Assembly: GCF_020179405.1 (NCBI RefSeq)
Contig: NZ_JAICBZ010000009.1
Location: 1 to 64,000 of the forward strand
DNA length: 64,000 nucleotides
From: Xinfangfangia pollutisoli
GTDB lineage: Bacteria; Pseudomonadota; Alphaproteobacteria; Rhodobacterales; Rhodobacteraceae
Direction of reading: 5' to 3'
How positions within the stretch are numbered: the stretch's first letter is position 1; every line of letters starts with the position of its first letter. A model generated the notes under the pieces. It was not told where the DNA came from and did not search any database. It saw only the letters and a program-made list of their open reading frames with translations. Below are positions 1-7,305 of this stretch, piece by piece. The position numbers were made by a program, and so were the translations under genes.

Positions 1-72
1 GCATCACACCCGCCCAGAAACTGAAGATGGCTGCCTGAAGTCTACTGCTGCACCCCGTTAAAACGGGGAGGA

Positions 73-1281
73 TTACCAAGTCAACTGTTCCGGGAAGAGC
101 CCCGGCATCCAGTCGCTCGCCAGCCTAGCCGGAAAGCTCATCCGCAAAGGCGCCCGTTGAGTGTCCGACTTCAGCGCCCCTGCCGCCAGCAGTTCCGCCG
201 TGACCTTTCGCGTCTGACGATCGCTGACGCCGAGAAGGCTGGGCAGCGCCCCGCGTTCGACCTCGCCAGACATCAGCGCCTCGCGCATGACGATATCTGC
301 GCCCTTGGTCAGCGTCCCCTTGGCCATCTCGCCTTTGCACCAGGTCATGATCCGCTCGCGCAGGCGTTGCGGTTGCATCAAGGATTCCATAAAGCGGACC
401 TGATCGATGCAGGCTTCAAGGAAGAAGGTCGCGAATTCGGCGAGGCGCTGTTCAGAGAGGTTGCCTCGGCCGTCAGCGCCGCCGTGGCGCGGTTCGTCAG
501 CGGCCATGAGACGTTGCTTGTATTCGGTGTCCCGGCGAGCAAGGCCCCGCGCGGCGGACCAGAGGCCATCGGAGCCGACGGTGTCGCGCAGCATTGCGTG
601 GGCGACCATGCGCGAGACGCGGCCGTTCAGGTCGATGAAGGGGTGGACCCAGACAAGGCGATGGTGGGCGCAGGCTGTGGCGATGATCGCGCCGCTTCGG
701 CCCTGCAGCCCGTACATCTTGCGCATGTGCGCCAGAAGGCGCGGCACGGCGCCGGGGCTGGGGGCGACATGCTTGCCGACCTGGACAAAGTCCGTTCGGA
801 ATTCGCCGGGGACAATCGGGATCTCGGTGCCGTTTGGTTTGTGCACGACGAGTAGTTTCGGGGGCAGGTTCTGGCAGAAACGACGGTGGATTTCCCGCAG
901 GCTTTCGGGCGCAAGCGGGTGGTCGGTCAGGCCGCCCTTGTCGATCCAACGCTGCACCTCGATGTGAGCGACGGCCTCAAGCTGCAGGTTCCGTTTCTCG
1001 GCATCGGCGCTGAAATCCTTGTTCAGGGCACGCTCGATGTCGATCGGGTGGGTGTTGTGACCCTCGATCAGGTTCGAATAGTAGCAGTTCATCGACCGGA
1101 CGAGGTCGGCAAGCGGCGCGCGGATGCCTTCGGGCATGGATGATCGCAGCGCTGACGACTGGCTGGCCAGTTCGACGGCGAGATCGTTCAGCGGGGGCCT
1201 ATACTTTGACGCTTCCTCGGGGATCAGCGGCTCGACGATGGTGATCGCTTCGCCCTTGTCTGCTACAGTATCGGTCGACAT
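73..1281 (-). CDS. Fic domain-containing protein (class II, autoinhibited type)
   Basis: 402 aa, complete. Fic proteins usually transfer AMP from ATP to hydroxyl side chains of target proteins. Seen: the core motif H213-P-F-x-D-L-N-G-R221 with R224 after it, and S69-x-x-x-E73-G, the inhibitory-helix signature of Fic proteins carrying the autoinhibitory helix N-terminally. The position normally occupied by the first Gly of D-G-N-G is Leu218, a departure in the anion-binding loop that may alter the reaction. The last ~80 residues resemble a winged helix, as in many stand-alone Fic proteins. Just past the stop, 53-68 is a perfect 7-bp inverted repeat without a U tract. It is the only non-mobility gene visible on this element, so it is cargo; target unknown. 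Confidence 0.88.
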   Translation of the reverse strand: MSTDTVADKGEAITIVEPLIPEEASKYRPPLNDLAVELASQSSALRSSMPEGIRAPLADLVRSMNCYYSNLIEGHNTHPIDIERALNKDFSADAEKRNLQLEAVAHIEVQRWIDKGGLTDHPLAPESLREIHRRFCQNLPPKLLVVHKPNGTEIPIVPGEFRTDFVQVGKHVAPSPGAVPRLLAHMRKMYGLQGRSGAIIATACAHHRLVWVHPFIDLNGRVSRMVAHAMLRDTVGSDGLWSAARGLARRDTEYKQRLMAADEPRHGGADGRGNLSEQRLAEFATFFLEACIDQVRFMESLMQPQRLRERIMTWCKGEMAKGTLTKGADIVMREALMSGEVERGALPSLLGVSDRQTRKVTAELLAAGALKSDTQRAPLRMSFPARLASDWMPGLFPEQLTW

Positions 1282-1428
1282 GCTGCTCCTAGATGCAAGG
1301 CCCGGCGGCCCTGTTAGAGTTCCGGTTCGTGTTCCAGGCTCGGCGAGGAGCTTAGCGCACTTAACGTCAATAAAATAGGGAAAAAATCTGCAGCCAGATC
1401 GCAGGCATGGCCCGATCTGTTCCGCTGG

Positions 1429-1452
1429 AAGTTCCGTTTCAAGTTCCGTTTC
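1429..1452. repeat. Two tandem copies of a 12-bp repeat between fic and the relaxase gene
   Basis: AAGTTCCGTTTC occurs back to back at 1429-1440 and 1441-1452, in the 180-bp gap between the fic start and the relaxase stop; related GTTCCG/GTTCC runs occur near 1318-1338. This could be part of a fic control region or of oriT, but no nick-site consensus was recognised. Confidence 0.5.
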
Positions 1453-1461
1453 CTGCCCCCG

Positions 1462-3012
1462 CTACAGCTCATGCCCCCAGTCCCGTTCTCTCAGCGCCGC
1501 CTCAGCCGTTCTTCGGCGGCCTTCGCTTGCTTCAAGCTCTCGCTCAGCTGCCTGTCGATCGCCCCCAAGTTCGCGGCTTCGCTCAGCAAACCACGCAAGG
1601 CCGTCATGGACTCGATCTGCGACTGAATGAGCAGCGAGACGCAGTCGGCCAAGCCATCCATCCTCAGCCCCATCCGGTTGGTCGAGCGTGCTTCCAAGGC
1701 GCGCAAGGCCTGCGCTGAGGTTTCGGAGGCTGTCGACAACCGTTCGACGTAGCCAAGCAATTCGCGCTCCAGCGCTGTCAGGGGTGTCTGCATTCATTTC
1801 TCCTTTATCTGAATGCACAACACCGATCCCTGATCGCTGATCGCGCATGTCTGAATACTCGCCCGTTCCGGGTCGGTCAGAAGGTAGGTCGTCCCGCCCT
1901 GGTCGATCCGCTGCAGGCCAAGGCGCGTCAGCTCCGACTTCGACAGCATCGCGCTCCAGAACCAGCTCAGCACGAGCAGCGCCGTGATCGCGGCGGTTGC
2001 GGTCGCCAGTAGGATCACCGGCGCCAAGGTCAGCCAGCGCGTGATCCGGTTCTGAAAGCTCTGCATCGTGCCCGAGGTCGCGTGCAGAAACATGCGGGTA
2101 TCGGCCTCGATTGTATCGCGCGCGTGCGTCGCAATGGCTGTCAAATCGCCCCTGAAGCTCTGCAGCTGGGATGCCATCAAGGCGGCGTTCTCGTGCCGCA
2201 GGGCTTCCAGATCCGCGTTCAGCCTCTCGCTGAGCCGCGGGGTCGGCTTTCCAGTCGTCATGGAAGATGTCTCCTTTCAGTCGCCAGCGTTCGCCCGTGT
2301 TGGGGTCCTGGACGGTGACGTATTCCTTGCCAGCACGCGGGACGGTGAAGCCAACATCGGTCATCAGCGCGACCATGCTGGCGCGGTCGGTTATGGTGCC
2401 GACAGAAATCTCGTCGAGGATCCAGCTCTGGACCTCCTCGCGGGTCTTGGCACGCTGTGGGGTTTCAAGGGTGGGCTGCACCTCCTGGGCGCGGTGGGCG
2501 TCCATCGGGTCCGCCCAGCCGTGTGCCTGGTTCATTAGGTCGCGAAAGGAGTCGAAGGCGGTCTGATAACCGGGCGGGGCGATGTTCAGGCTGCGGCCAG
2601 AGGACAGATCGAGGCGCGGGGTGCAGAAGTGCAGCTCGACGCGGCCCTCGTGGCTGTGGCGGACCCAGAGGATGTCGAACTGCTCGGGGTCGAGGCCCGC
2701 GAAGGCGAGCTTTTCGAAGCCGTCCATGACCTCGGCCTGCTGCGCCTCGGTCGGGGCGTCGTCGGAAGCGAAGCTGATGACGCCGGCGCGGTAGGTCCAG
2801 GCATGGAGGCTGGCATCGATCAGCGCCTCGGTCCGGTCGGGGCTGCCCCGCAGGACTTCGGGGCGCGGGTCGCGGATCGTGTGCGTTGGCAGGCCAGCCT
2901 CATCGCGGATCAGGTCGCGGTTGGCGTCGTAGGCCAGCACCTGATCGGCGATCAGGTAGCCGACGGGGTCGGAGCCGCGCCCCTGGCCGTTGGGGAAGAA
3001 CTTGATCAGCAT
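1462..3012 (-). CDS. Mobilization relaxase, MobA/MbeA type (MOBP, HEN-like group)
   Basis: 516 aa. Relaxases nick oriT on one strand and lead the DNA into a recipient through a helper conjugation channel. Residues 1-240 look like a folded relaxase: candidate nucleophile Tyr19 in D-P-V-G-Y, and around 119-128 the run H-S-H-E-G-R-V-E-L-H-F, matching the HEN motif of ColE1-type relaxases but with His128 where Asn is usual. From about residue 250 the composition is Arg/Asp/Gly-rich and low in hydrophobics, because this half overlaps two genes in another frame. Start Met-Leu-Ile-Lys-Phe is chosen because mobC ends 7 nt inside it (coupled translation); the frame stays open upstream but reads as noise there. 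Confidence 0.82.
   Translation of the reverse strand: MLIKFFPNGQGRGSDPVGYLIADQVLAYDANRDLIRDEAGLPTHTIRDPRPEVLRGSPDRTEALIDASLHAWTYRAGVISFASDDAPTEAQQAEVMDGFEKLAFAGLDPEQFDILWVRHSHEGRVELHFCTPRLDLSSGRSLNIAPPGYQTAFDSFRDLMNQAHGWADPMDAHRAQEVQPTLETPQRAKTREEVQSWILDEISVGTITDRASMVALMTDVGFTVPRAGKEYVTVQDPNTGERWRLKGDIFHDDWKADPAAQREAERGSGSPAARERRLDGIPAAELQGRFDSHCDARARYNRGRYPHVSARDLGHDAELSEPDHALADLGAGDPTGDRNRRDHGAARAELVLERDAVEVGADAPWPAADRPGRDDLPSDRPGTGEYSDMRDQRSGIGVVHSDKGEMNADTPDSAGARIAWLRRTVVDSLRNLSAGLARLGSTLDQPDGAEDGWLGRLRLAAHSVADRVHDGLAWFAERSRELGGDRQAAERELEASEGRRRTAEAALRERDWGHEL
1491..1793 (-). CDS. MbeD-like small mobilization protein nested in the relaxase gene
   Basis: 100 aa, wholly inside the relaxase gene in another frame. 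It is Leu/Ala/Glu/Arg-rich and likely largely helical or coiled coil, with no membrane segment. A strong Shine-Dalgarno AAAGGAGA (minus strand, 1799-1806) lies 5 nt from ATG 1793, and the preceding nested gene ends at 1794, directly adjacent. In ColE1-family plasmids mbeB and mbeD lie inside mbeA in the same way and are entry-exclusion or accessory mobilization proteins. The family assignment rests on position and composition rather than recognised residues. Confidence 0.6.
   Translation of the reverse strand: MQTPLTALERELLGYVERLSTASETSAQALRALEARSTNRMGLRMDGLADCVSLLIQSQIESMTALRGLLSEAANLGAIDRQLSESLKQAKAAEERLRRR
1794..2261 (-). CDS. MbeB-like mobilization protein with one membrane segment, nested in the relaxase gene
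   Basis: 155 aa, read inside the relaxase gene in a different frame. N-terminal ~75 residues are helical and charged, residues ~77-102 form one hydrophobic segment (T-L-A-P-V-I-L-L), followed by ~50 residues with two Cys. The sequence has normal protein composition, whereas the overlapping relaxase tail does not. A Shine-Dalgarno AAAGGAGA (2270-2277) is 8 nt from ATG 2261. The stop abuts the next nested gene. In ColE1-type mob regions MbeB fills this place and helps anchor the relaxosome; that role is inferred here. Confidence 0.65.
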   Translation of the reverse strand: MTTGKPTPRLSERLNADLEALRHENAALMASQLQSFRGDLTAIATHARDTIEADTRMFLHATSGTMQSFQNRITRWLTLAPVILLATATAAITALLVLSWFWSAMLSKSELTRLGLQRIDQGGTTYLLTDPERASIQTCAISDQGSVLCIQIKEK

Positions 3013-3467
3013 TCGCGGCCCTGGGCGAGGAGCTGGGCAAGCTGACGCTCGACGGACAGAAGGCGGCGCGCGACTTCGACTGCGTCGATCGTGGGGGCGA
3101 GGCCAGCGGCATGGGCGCGGTTCAGCCAACGGGCGATCTGGTTGAGGTTGCCGCCGATGCGCCCGACGGCCAGCACAAGCGCCGGATCGACACGCGGGGC
3201 GGGCTTGCGGCGGCGGGCATCTGTGCGGCCAAGGGCCTCGCGCAGGAGGGTCGCCACCGGGACGCCCGCTGCTTCGGCCTTTTGCCGAAGCTCGGCCTTC
3301 TCGGCCGCCGTGCAGCGGAACACGAAGGTGTCCGTCAGTGCCGGCTTTTCGCGGGCAGCGCCCGCGCCGGTGGGGTTCGAAGGGGAGGCTTGCCACCCCT
3401 CGCAAGGCCCCGTGTCAGCAGCGCCAGCGTATGACACGGGTCGCCTTGCTCCCTGCTCATCCCGCAT
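3006..3467 (-). CDS. mobC: MobC-like relaxosome accessory protein
   Basis: 153 aa. MobC proteins bind oriT and help the relaxase open the strands. Seen: F-R-C-T-A-A-E-K followed by a helix-rich stretch, then G-G-N-L-N-Q-I-A-R-W-L-N, the signature of the MobC family. Start ATG 3467 is preferred because it overlaps the end of the upstream winged-helix gene by 11 nt; an earlier ATG at 3503 would lengthen that overlap. The stop overlaps the relaxase start by 7 nt, so winged helix-mobC-mobA form one translationally coupled unit. Confidence 0.85.
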   Translation of the reverse strand: MRDEQGARRPVSYAGAADTGPCEGWQASPSNPTGAGAAREKPALTDTFVFRCTAAEKAELRQKAEAAGVPVATLLREALGRTDARRRKPAPRVDPALVLAVGRIGGNLNQIARWLNRAHAAGLAPTIDAVEVARRLLSVERQLAQLLAQGREC

Positions 3468-4227
3468 GACGCTGCTCCATCTGCCCGGCTTCCTTCCCGG
3501 CAAGACAGCGCAGCTGTCGCACCTGCTCCCGCCATTCCGGGCTTCCCCTTGGGGCGGGGCTTCGGGCTGGAACCCAGAAGCCGCGATGGGGGCCGTTCAC
3601 AGCCAAGGGCAGACTTCGATCGAGTGTGGCCAGCCCCTCCTGCGCCAGTCGGTCATTCCAGTCGCGGGCAAAGCAGATGCCCTGCGGCACGAAGACCAGC
3701 GCCGATGGCGGGGCGTTCTGGGCCGGGGCTGTGTCGGATTGCCCTTTCCCGGGCAAATCCGGCGCGGCAGCGGCCGTTCTTGGTTTAAGTTCCTTTTCTC
3801 TGTTCGGGGGGCGTTCCTGTCCCCCTTTTCCGGACAGATATGCCCCCTCGGGCGGACAGGATTGTCCCCCTTTCGCCCGTGAAAGGGGGACGATCTTGTC
3901 CCCCTCCCGCCGCCGCTGCGTGGCGCGCCGCAGGGCATCTTCGGTGGGGCGATAGCGCGAGGCATTGCCGCGATTGGTGCCGCGCACGACCGTCAGGTGA
4001 CGCGCCATCTCGGGCTTGTTCAGGGCGCGCTTCACCGATTTCGCGTGCCGCCCAAGCGCCGTGCCGATCGTCTCAAACGACGGATGGCATTCGCCGGTGT
4101 CATGGTCGGCATGGGTCAGCGCCAGATAGGCGGCGACGCGGAAGGCGTTGTCGTCCAGCGACTGGTCGAGGACGAGGTCGAGAAGGTACTGCAGCTTGAC
4201 CTGGCAGAAAGGCAGAATGTCAGACAT
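3457..4227 (-). CDS. Winged-helix DNA-binding protein, probable replication-type gene of the mobile element
   Basis: 256 aa. Residues ~20-100 form a winged HTH (D-N-A-F-R-V-A-A-Y-L-A-L, then P-S-F-E-T-I-G-T-A-L-G-R as turn and recognition helix), as in helix-turn-helix proteins encoded beside mob genes on small plasmids and mobilizable islands. The middle (~110-170) is low complexity with repeated K-G-G-Q-x-x-P-P-like blocks, probably a linker. The last ~80 residues are Trp/Arg-rich and unassigned. First gene of the mob transcript. It may initiate replication or regulate the mob genes; sequence alone cannot decide. Confidence 0.65.
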   Translation of the reverse strand: MSDILPFCQVKLQYLLDLVLDQSLDDNAFRVAAYLALTHADHDTGECHPSFETIGTALGRHAKSVKRALNKPEMARHLTVVRGTNRGNASRYRPTEDALRRATQRRREGDKIVPLSRAKGGQSCPPEGAYLSGKGGQERPPNREKELKPRTAAAAPDLPGKGQSDTAPAQNAPPSALVFVPQGICFARDWNDRLAQEGLATLDRSLPLAVNGPHRGFWVPARSPAPRGSPEWREQVRQLRCLAGKEAGQMEQRHAG

Positions 4228-4295
4228 GCAGGCCCCCGGTGATTGCGCCGGAGTCCGCGCTTTGGTATCCTGTCAGGACTGTGACTTCGAATGTG

Positions 4296-4334
4296 CCGTC
4301 GAGGTGGGTGGCCGCCCCCTCGACGGTTTTTCTT
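4296..4334 (+). terminator. Rho-independent terminator-like hairpin
   Basis: Perfect 9-bp stem (4296-4304 with 4318-4326), 13-nt loop, then a T-rich tract from 4327. No plus-strand gene ends nearby, while the minus-strand winged-helix gene starts at 4227. It could end a short antisense transcript across that gene's leader, or be a hairpin in that leader. Confidence 0.6.
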
Positions 4335-4356
4335 TGCCCCGGATCGCCCGAAAACC

Positions 4357-4437
4357 GGTTTGACAATCGCCCCTTAAGTGCTTGATTTCCCGTAGGGGGT
4401 TTGACAGGAAAACGCCGCGCAACCGGTTGATTTCCCG
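4357..4437. repeat. Imperfect direct repeats near the element end
   Basis: GGTTTGACA occurs at 4357-4365 and 4398-4406, and TTGATTTCCCG at 4382-4392 and 4427-4437, giving two related ~40-bp units just inside the tRNA-Phe fragment. Candidate integrase/excisionase arm sites, iterons or an operator for the winged-helix protein. Confidence 0.55.
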
Positions 4438-4451
4438 CGCCGGTGGACGGC

Positions 4452-4496
4452 TTGAAAATCCGCGTGTCGCTGGTTCGATTCCGGCTCTGGGCACCA
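4452..4496 (+). other. attachment-site remnant: 3' part of tRNA-Phe(GAA)
   Basis: Reads from the anticodon loop (TTGAAAA), through the 3' anticodon stem TCCGC, a short variable loop, a T arm with GGTTCGATTCC, the acceptor strand TCTGGGC and ACCA. This matches alphaproteobacterial tRNA-Phe. The bases before the anticodon (GGACGGC) do not pair with the stem, so the 5' half is absent and this cannot be a working tRNA. It marks the distal end of an element integrated into tRNA-Phe. Confidence 0.8.
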
Positions 4497-4963
4497 CTTA
4501 AATCCCCTCAGAAGTTCCAAGATGTACCTGTCGGACAGCGCGGGCTGCATGCGTACAGCGTGACGCTGAAGTTCCAGTTGAAACGTCGTTCCGTTGAGAT
4601 CGAGCAGCGTCTTGACAACAGCACCGCCGCTTTTGGCGAGAAACTCCGGGACGCATTAGATCTACCTGATCTTGATCAGGTTTCAGACTGGGTTCGTCCC
4701 GGAGCCGCCCGCGCGGCTTTCCGGTCGACGCTGACCGGGGCAGAGACCCTTCGGCCCCCCGAGCCGCTGCACCCGTCACGCCGATCGTAGCGCGCAATCC
4801 TATCATATTCTAAGACGAATGCTGGATCACCCAAGCGCCGTTGAAAAAGCGAAGTTTCTACTTCTTGTGTCGAAAGGTGACGAAGCAATAGGCTTGCGAG
4901 ACATTTGGATTCTGTATTCTTACGATGACAATGAAGTCACCGTTCACGGGTTCAAACTCGCTG
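4497..4963. other. Gap without a confident gene
   Basis: 467 bp. One plus-strand frame (to 4790) contains a K-F-Q-L-K-R-R-S-V-E stretch reminiscent of the C-terminal part of serine recombinases, but the frame runs back through the tRNA fragment and has no proper start. It may be a decayed recombinase remnant. GC content falls toward 4800-4960. No tRNA or terminator was seen. Confidence 0.4.
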
Positions 4964-5131
4964 ATGTCTGACAAATCGCAGCAAGATCGTTTCCGTGAAG
5001 CCGCCCGCGAAGTCGGCGCGGACGAGTCCGACGATGCGCTTGACCGGATCATGCGTAAGCTGGACCTGAAGAAGAAGCCGGAAGCTACGCCCCCGGCCAC
5101 AGAGCCGCAATCATCTGACAAGCAGCGGTAA
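4964..5131 (+). CDS. Small hydrophilic protein, unknown function
   Basis: 55 aa from ATG 4964 (an in-frame ATG at 4925 would add 13 residues). Highly charged with a helical centre (A-A-R-E-V-G-A-D-E-S-D-D-A-L-D-R-I-M-R-K-L) and a Pro/Thr-rich tail. No domain recognised. Its last 47 nt overlap the end of the convergent gene 5085-5771. The acidic/amphipathic pattern is protein-like, but no clear ribosome-binding site was seen. Confidence 0.5.
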   Translation: MSDKSQQDRFREAAREVGADESDDALDRIMRKLDLKKKPEATPPATEPQSSDKQR

Positions 5132-5771
5132 GATCGTTCACGCGCCGGGTGTTGGAGTTTGGCGCGATGAAAACCTCCCCGTGCTGCACGTCGATGGACA
5201 TGCAGAGCTTGTTCGCTGGCTTGAGGTCTGTAGGAATGTTCTGATCGACGTGCAGCCTGACCATCGTCGCGACGTACAGCCCCATCTGCTTGCGCTTCTC
5301 GATTGCCGCTTCGGTCGACGCATCGTCCTGCGTCATGCGAAGCAGAGCAGCGCCGATACTGTCCTTGGCGTATACCAGCATGTCCGCATATACCGACACC
5401 TCCACCCCGGCCAGAACCAGCTTCCCTTGCTTGGACGGTGCAGGGCCGAAGTTGTAGGTCGAAAGCTGGTTCTGCATGCCCTGGATTGCATGCAACACCT
5501 CGATGGACTTCGCCGCGTCGTCTCTGCGTAGGGTGCTTTCCGACATATCGGCAACCCGCTGCTGGAACATTTGCTCGGCAGTAACGAGGGGATTCAGTTT
5601 CTTAGCAGGATCGGTAAGATAGGTCGTGATCGCCGGCCTGGCGTCCTTGTATCGGATGATGGGCGGGATGATCGGGGTCTTGGCCCGCTTCACGATCCCC
5701 AACTGGGCGGTGGTGGACGAGACCATAAACAGGGCAAGGTCATTTGCTGAAATTCTGGGAGGGTTAGGCAT
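5085..5771 (-). CDS. Conserved-looking protein of unknown function
   Basis: 228 aa from ATG 5771 with GAGGAAG (5778-5784) 6 nt upstream. Soluble, no signal or membrane segment. N-terminal ~35 residues (I-S-A-N-D-L-A-L-F-M-V-S-S) are basic and suggest a compact fold; the middle is Gln/Met-rich and helical. The C-terminal third has alternating beta-like segments ending A-L-W-P-G-A. Family not recognised. Its start codon overlaps that of the divergent gene at 5770. Confidence 0.65.
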   Translation of the reverse strand: MPNPPRISANDLALFMVSSTTAQLGIVKRAKTPIIPPIIRYKDARPAITTYLTDPAKKLNPLVTAEQMFQQRVADMSESTLRRDDAAKSIEVLHAIQGMQNQLSTYNFGPAPSKQGKLVLAGVEVSVYADMLVYAKDSIGAALLRMTQDDASTEAAIEKRKQMGLYVATMVRLHVDQNIPTDLKPANKLCMSIDVQHGEVFIAPNSNTRRVNDLTAACQMIAALWPGA

Positions 5772-5994
5772 GGATGACTTCCTCGCGACAAAATCAATTG
5801 GGAATGGACGCAACCTGCATATCGCGAGTCTGGCAAAGCACACAATTGAAGATTGTGGCGCTGCGCACATGGGGTACGAGGGTTACTTCGTCTTCGAGGC
5901 GTCAGACTTGCCGGACAGAAGCGGGATAACGATCTTCGGCAAGGCCGCGTCCTATGAGGCCGCGCTTGCCTTGGCGGATATCATTGCCGCTTAG
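5770..5994 (+). CDS. Small protein of unknown function, divergent with overlapping start
   Basis: 74 aa, ATG 5770 preceded by GGGAGGG (5757-5763) at proper spacing. Mixed alpha/beta composition, two central aromatic clusters (M-G-Y-E-G-Y-F-V-F-E) and an Ala-rich C-terminal helix; no domain recognised. ATG 5770-5772 overlaps the opposite-strand ATG of 5771-5769 by two bases, so each gene's ribosome-binding site lies in the other's first codons. Either both are genuine or one start is wrong. Confidence 0.55.
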   Translation: MDDFLATKSIGNGRNLHIASLAKHTIEDCGAAHMGYEGYFVFEASDLPDRSGITIFGKAASYEAALALADIIAA

Positions 5995-6035
5995 CTGGGT
6001 ACGGGAAGTATAATATCGCCGAACTTATCGCCGGG

Positions 6036-6227
6036 GTGTTCGCGGCGAACCGCAACATCAAAGAAATTCAAACCCAAATGCAGGAAAACTTTATCATGTT
6101 GCGTTTCACGAGGGCGCAATACAGATGGTATAAGGGTTCCGAGTTCCAATATTATGACATGAAACCGCCCAAGGATACTGACCTTGTAAAGTGGCATAGC
6201 AAAGGCGGTTTCACTGTCCTCGACTAG
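6036..6227 (+). CDS. Possible small protein, unknown function
   Basis: 63 aa from GTG 6036; the frame is open further upstream to about 5988 without an ATG. Sequence is AT-richer than surroundings, with normal-looking composition (Y-R-W-Y-K-G-S-E-F-Q-Y-Y). No ribosome-binding site clearly seen and no family recognised. Confidence 0.35.
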   Translation: MFAANRNIKEIQTQMQENFIMLRFTRAQYRWYKGSEFQYYDMKPPKDTDLVKWHSKGGFTVLD

Positions 6228-6296
6228 CCAGATTGGGAAGGCCGCCTTGCGCAGGCTTTCCCCGAAAGGGGCAGGCCATTGCCCCGCAGGTCACGC

Positions 6297-7262
6297 TCAG
6301 CTCTCTTCCGGGGTCTTCGACAGAAACCGGCAGAGATGCTCGCCAAAGACGCGGGCGGCGCCGCTCATGCTTTTGCCGCGCAGATGGATGTAGCTGAAGA
6401 TATAGTCGTGTTCCGTGCCGTCAATCGCGCGCCAGCCGACATTCGTGCGCCCGCCGCGCACGACATAGCCCGGGAAGATCGCAACGCCGACACCGGCGCT
6501 GGCCAGCGCCACCGCCGTGTTGATCATCGTCACGCTCAGGACGTGGCGGTCATCAAGATGGCCGAGCTTCTCGATCACCCCGGTGATGTGGCCGACGCCG
6601 AACTTGCTGCGCAGACCGATGCGCGGATATTGCGCGATCTGCTCCCAGGTGACGCGGCCATATTGCTCCAGCGGATGGCCATGGGGAAAGCAGACGATCA
6701 TCGATTCCCGCACCACCGCAATCTCGGTCACGGCCAGTTCGGCCGGCAATTCGTGGTTCTGGTCGGGCAATCCGCCGATCAGGCCGACATCGCTTGTTCC
6801 ATTGGCGATATGCTCGACCATCTGCTTGCGGGTCTGGCAATCGTAAAGCGAGAAATGGATGCTGGGATTGGCCTGGATGAAGCCGCCCACCACCGGCGCC
6901 ACGATCTGCGTCGACATGTTCGAGGCCGAACAGATGCGCAATTCGCCGCGCGTTCCCTGGGCAAGGTTGCGCAGCTGGCCCAGGGACTGCTCGAATTGCT
7001 GCAACATGGCGCTGGCAGAGGTCGCGAAGGCGCGGCCCTCGGCGGTCAGTTCCAGCCGGCGGGTCGAGCGGTCCAGCAGCCGCACGCCCAGCCTGTGTTC
7101 AAGCTCGGCGATGCGCTTGCTGACCGCCGATTGGGTGATGTTCAGCTGCCCCGCGGCCCCGGTGAAAGATCCCGTCCGCACCAGGGCCACGAAGGCCATC
7201 AGGTCGCGGGTCGAGATGTTTTCCTTCAGATTGATCAAGGCTGGTTCCGGGGGATGGGGCAC
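6297..7262 (-). CDS. LysR-family transcriptional regulator
   Basis: 321 aa, usual LTTR length. Residues ~15-75 form the winged HTH (D-L-M-A-F-V-A-L-V-R-T-G-S-F-T-G-A-A, then S-A-V-S-K-R-I-A-E-L-E). Residues ~100-300 form the periplasmic-binding-protein-like effector domain. It is the last gene of the minus-strand run and follows the M20 amidohydrolase by 43 bp, so it probably senses a substrate or product of that transporter/hydrolase pathway. Co-transcription with its targets, rather than divergence from them, is less common for LysR genes. Confidence 0.9.
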   Translation of the reverse strand: MPHPPEPALINLKENISTRDLMAFVALVRTGSFTGAAGQLNITQSAVSKRIAELEHRLGVRLLDRSTRRLELTAEGRAFATSASAMLQQFEQSLGQLRNLAQGTRGELRICSASNMSTQIVAPVVGGFIQANPSIHFSLYDCQTRKQMVEHIANGTSDVGLIGGLPDQNHELPAELAVTEIAVVRESMIVCFPHGHPLEQYGRVTWEQIAQYPRIGLRSKFGVGHITGVIEKLGHLDDRHVLSVTMINTAVALASAGVGVAIFPGYVVRGGRTNVGWRAIDGTEHDYIFSYIHLRGKSMSGAARVFGEHLCRFLSKTPEES

Positions 7263-7305
7263 CGACAGGGGGTGCGGCGCCCCATTCTAGTTTACCTGCG
7301 GCCGA

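Larger units (their letters stand above)
1..4496. mobile_element. Right part of an integrated mobilizable element ending at a tRNA-Phe fragment
   Basis: The block holds fic, a relaxase with nested mob genes, mobC and a winged-helix replication-type gene, all on the minus strand, and stops at a 45-nt 3' piece of tRNA-Phe (4452-4496). Elements that integrate into tRNA 3' ends keep an intact tRNA at the integrase end and leave a duplicate 3' fragment at the other. The fragment reads rightward, so the element lies to its left, and the complete tRNA-Phe and integrase should be beyond position 1. No integrase or conjugation (type IV secretion) genes are visible here, which fits an element mobilized by a helper. 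The left boundary is not in the window. Confidence 0.7.

Noticed and set aside
4273-4497. Minus-strand frame beginning M-V-P-R-A-G-I-E-P-A-T
   Set aside because: It is the antisense of the tRNA-Phe fragment; this string is a well-known false protein from tRNA regions.
4498-4790. Serine-recombinase C-terminal remnant
   Set aside because: Only a short K-R-R-S-V-E-like match; no start and the rest does not fit. Left as an unassigned gap.
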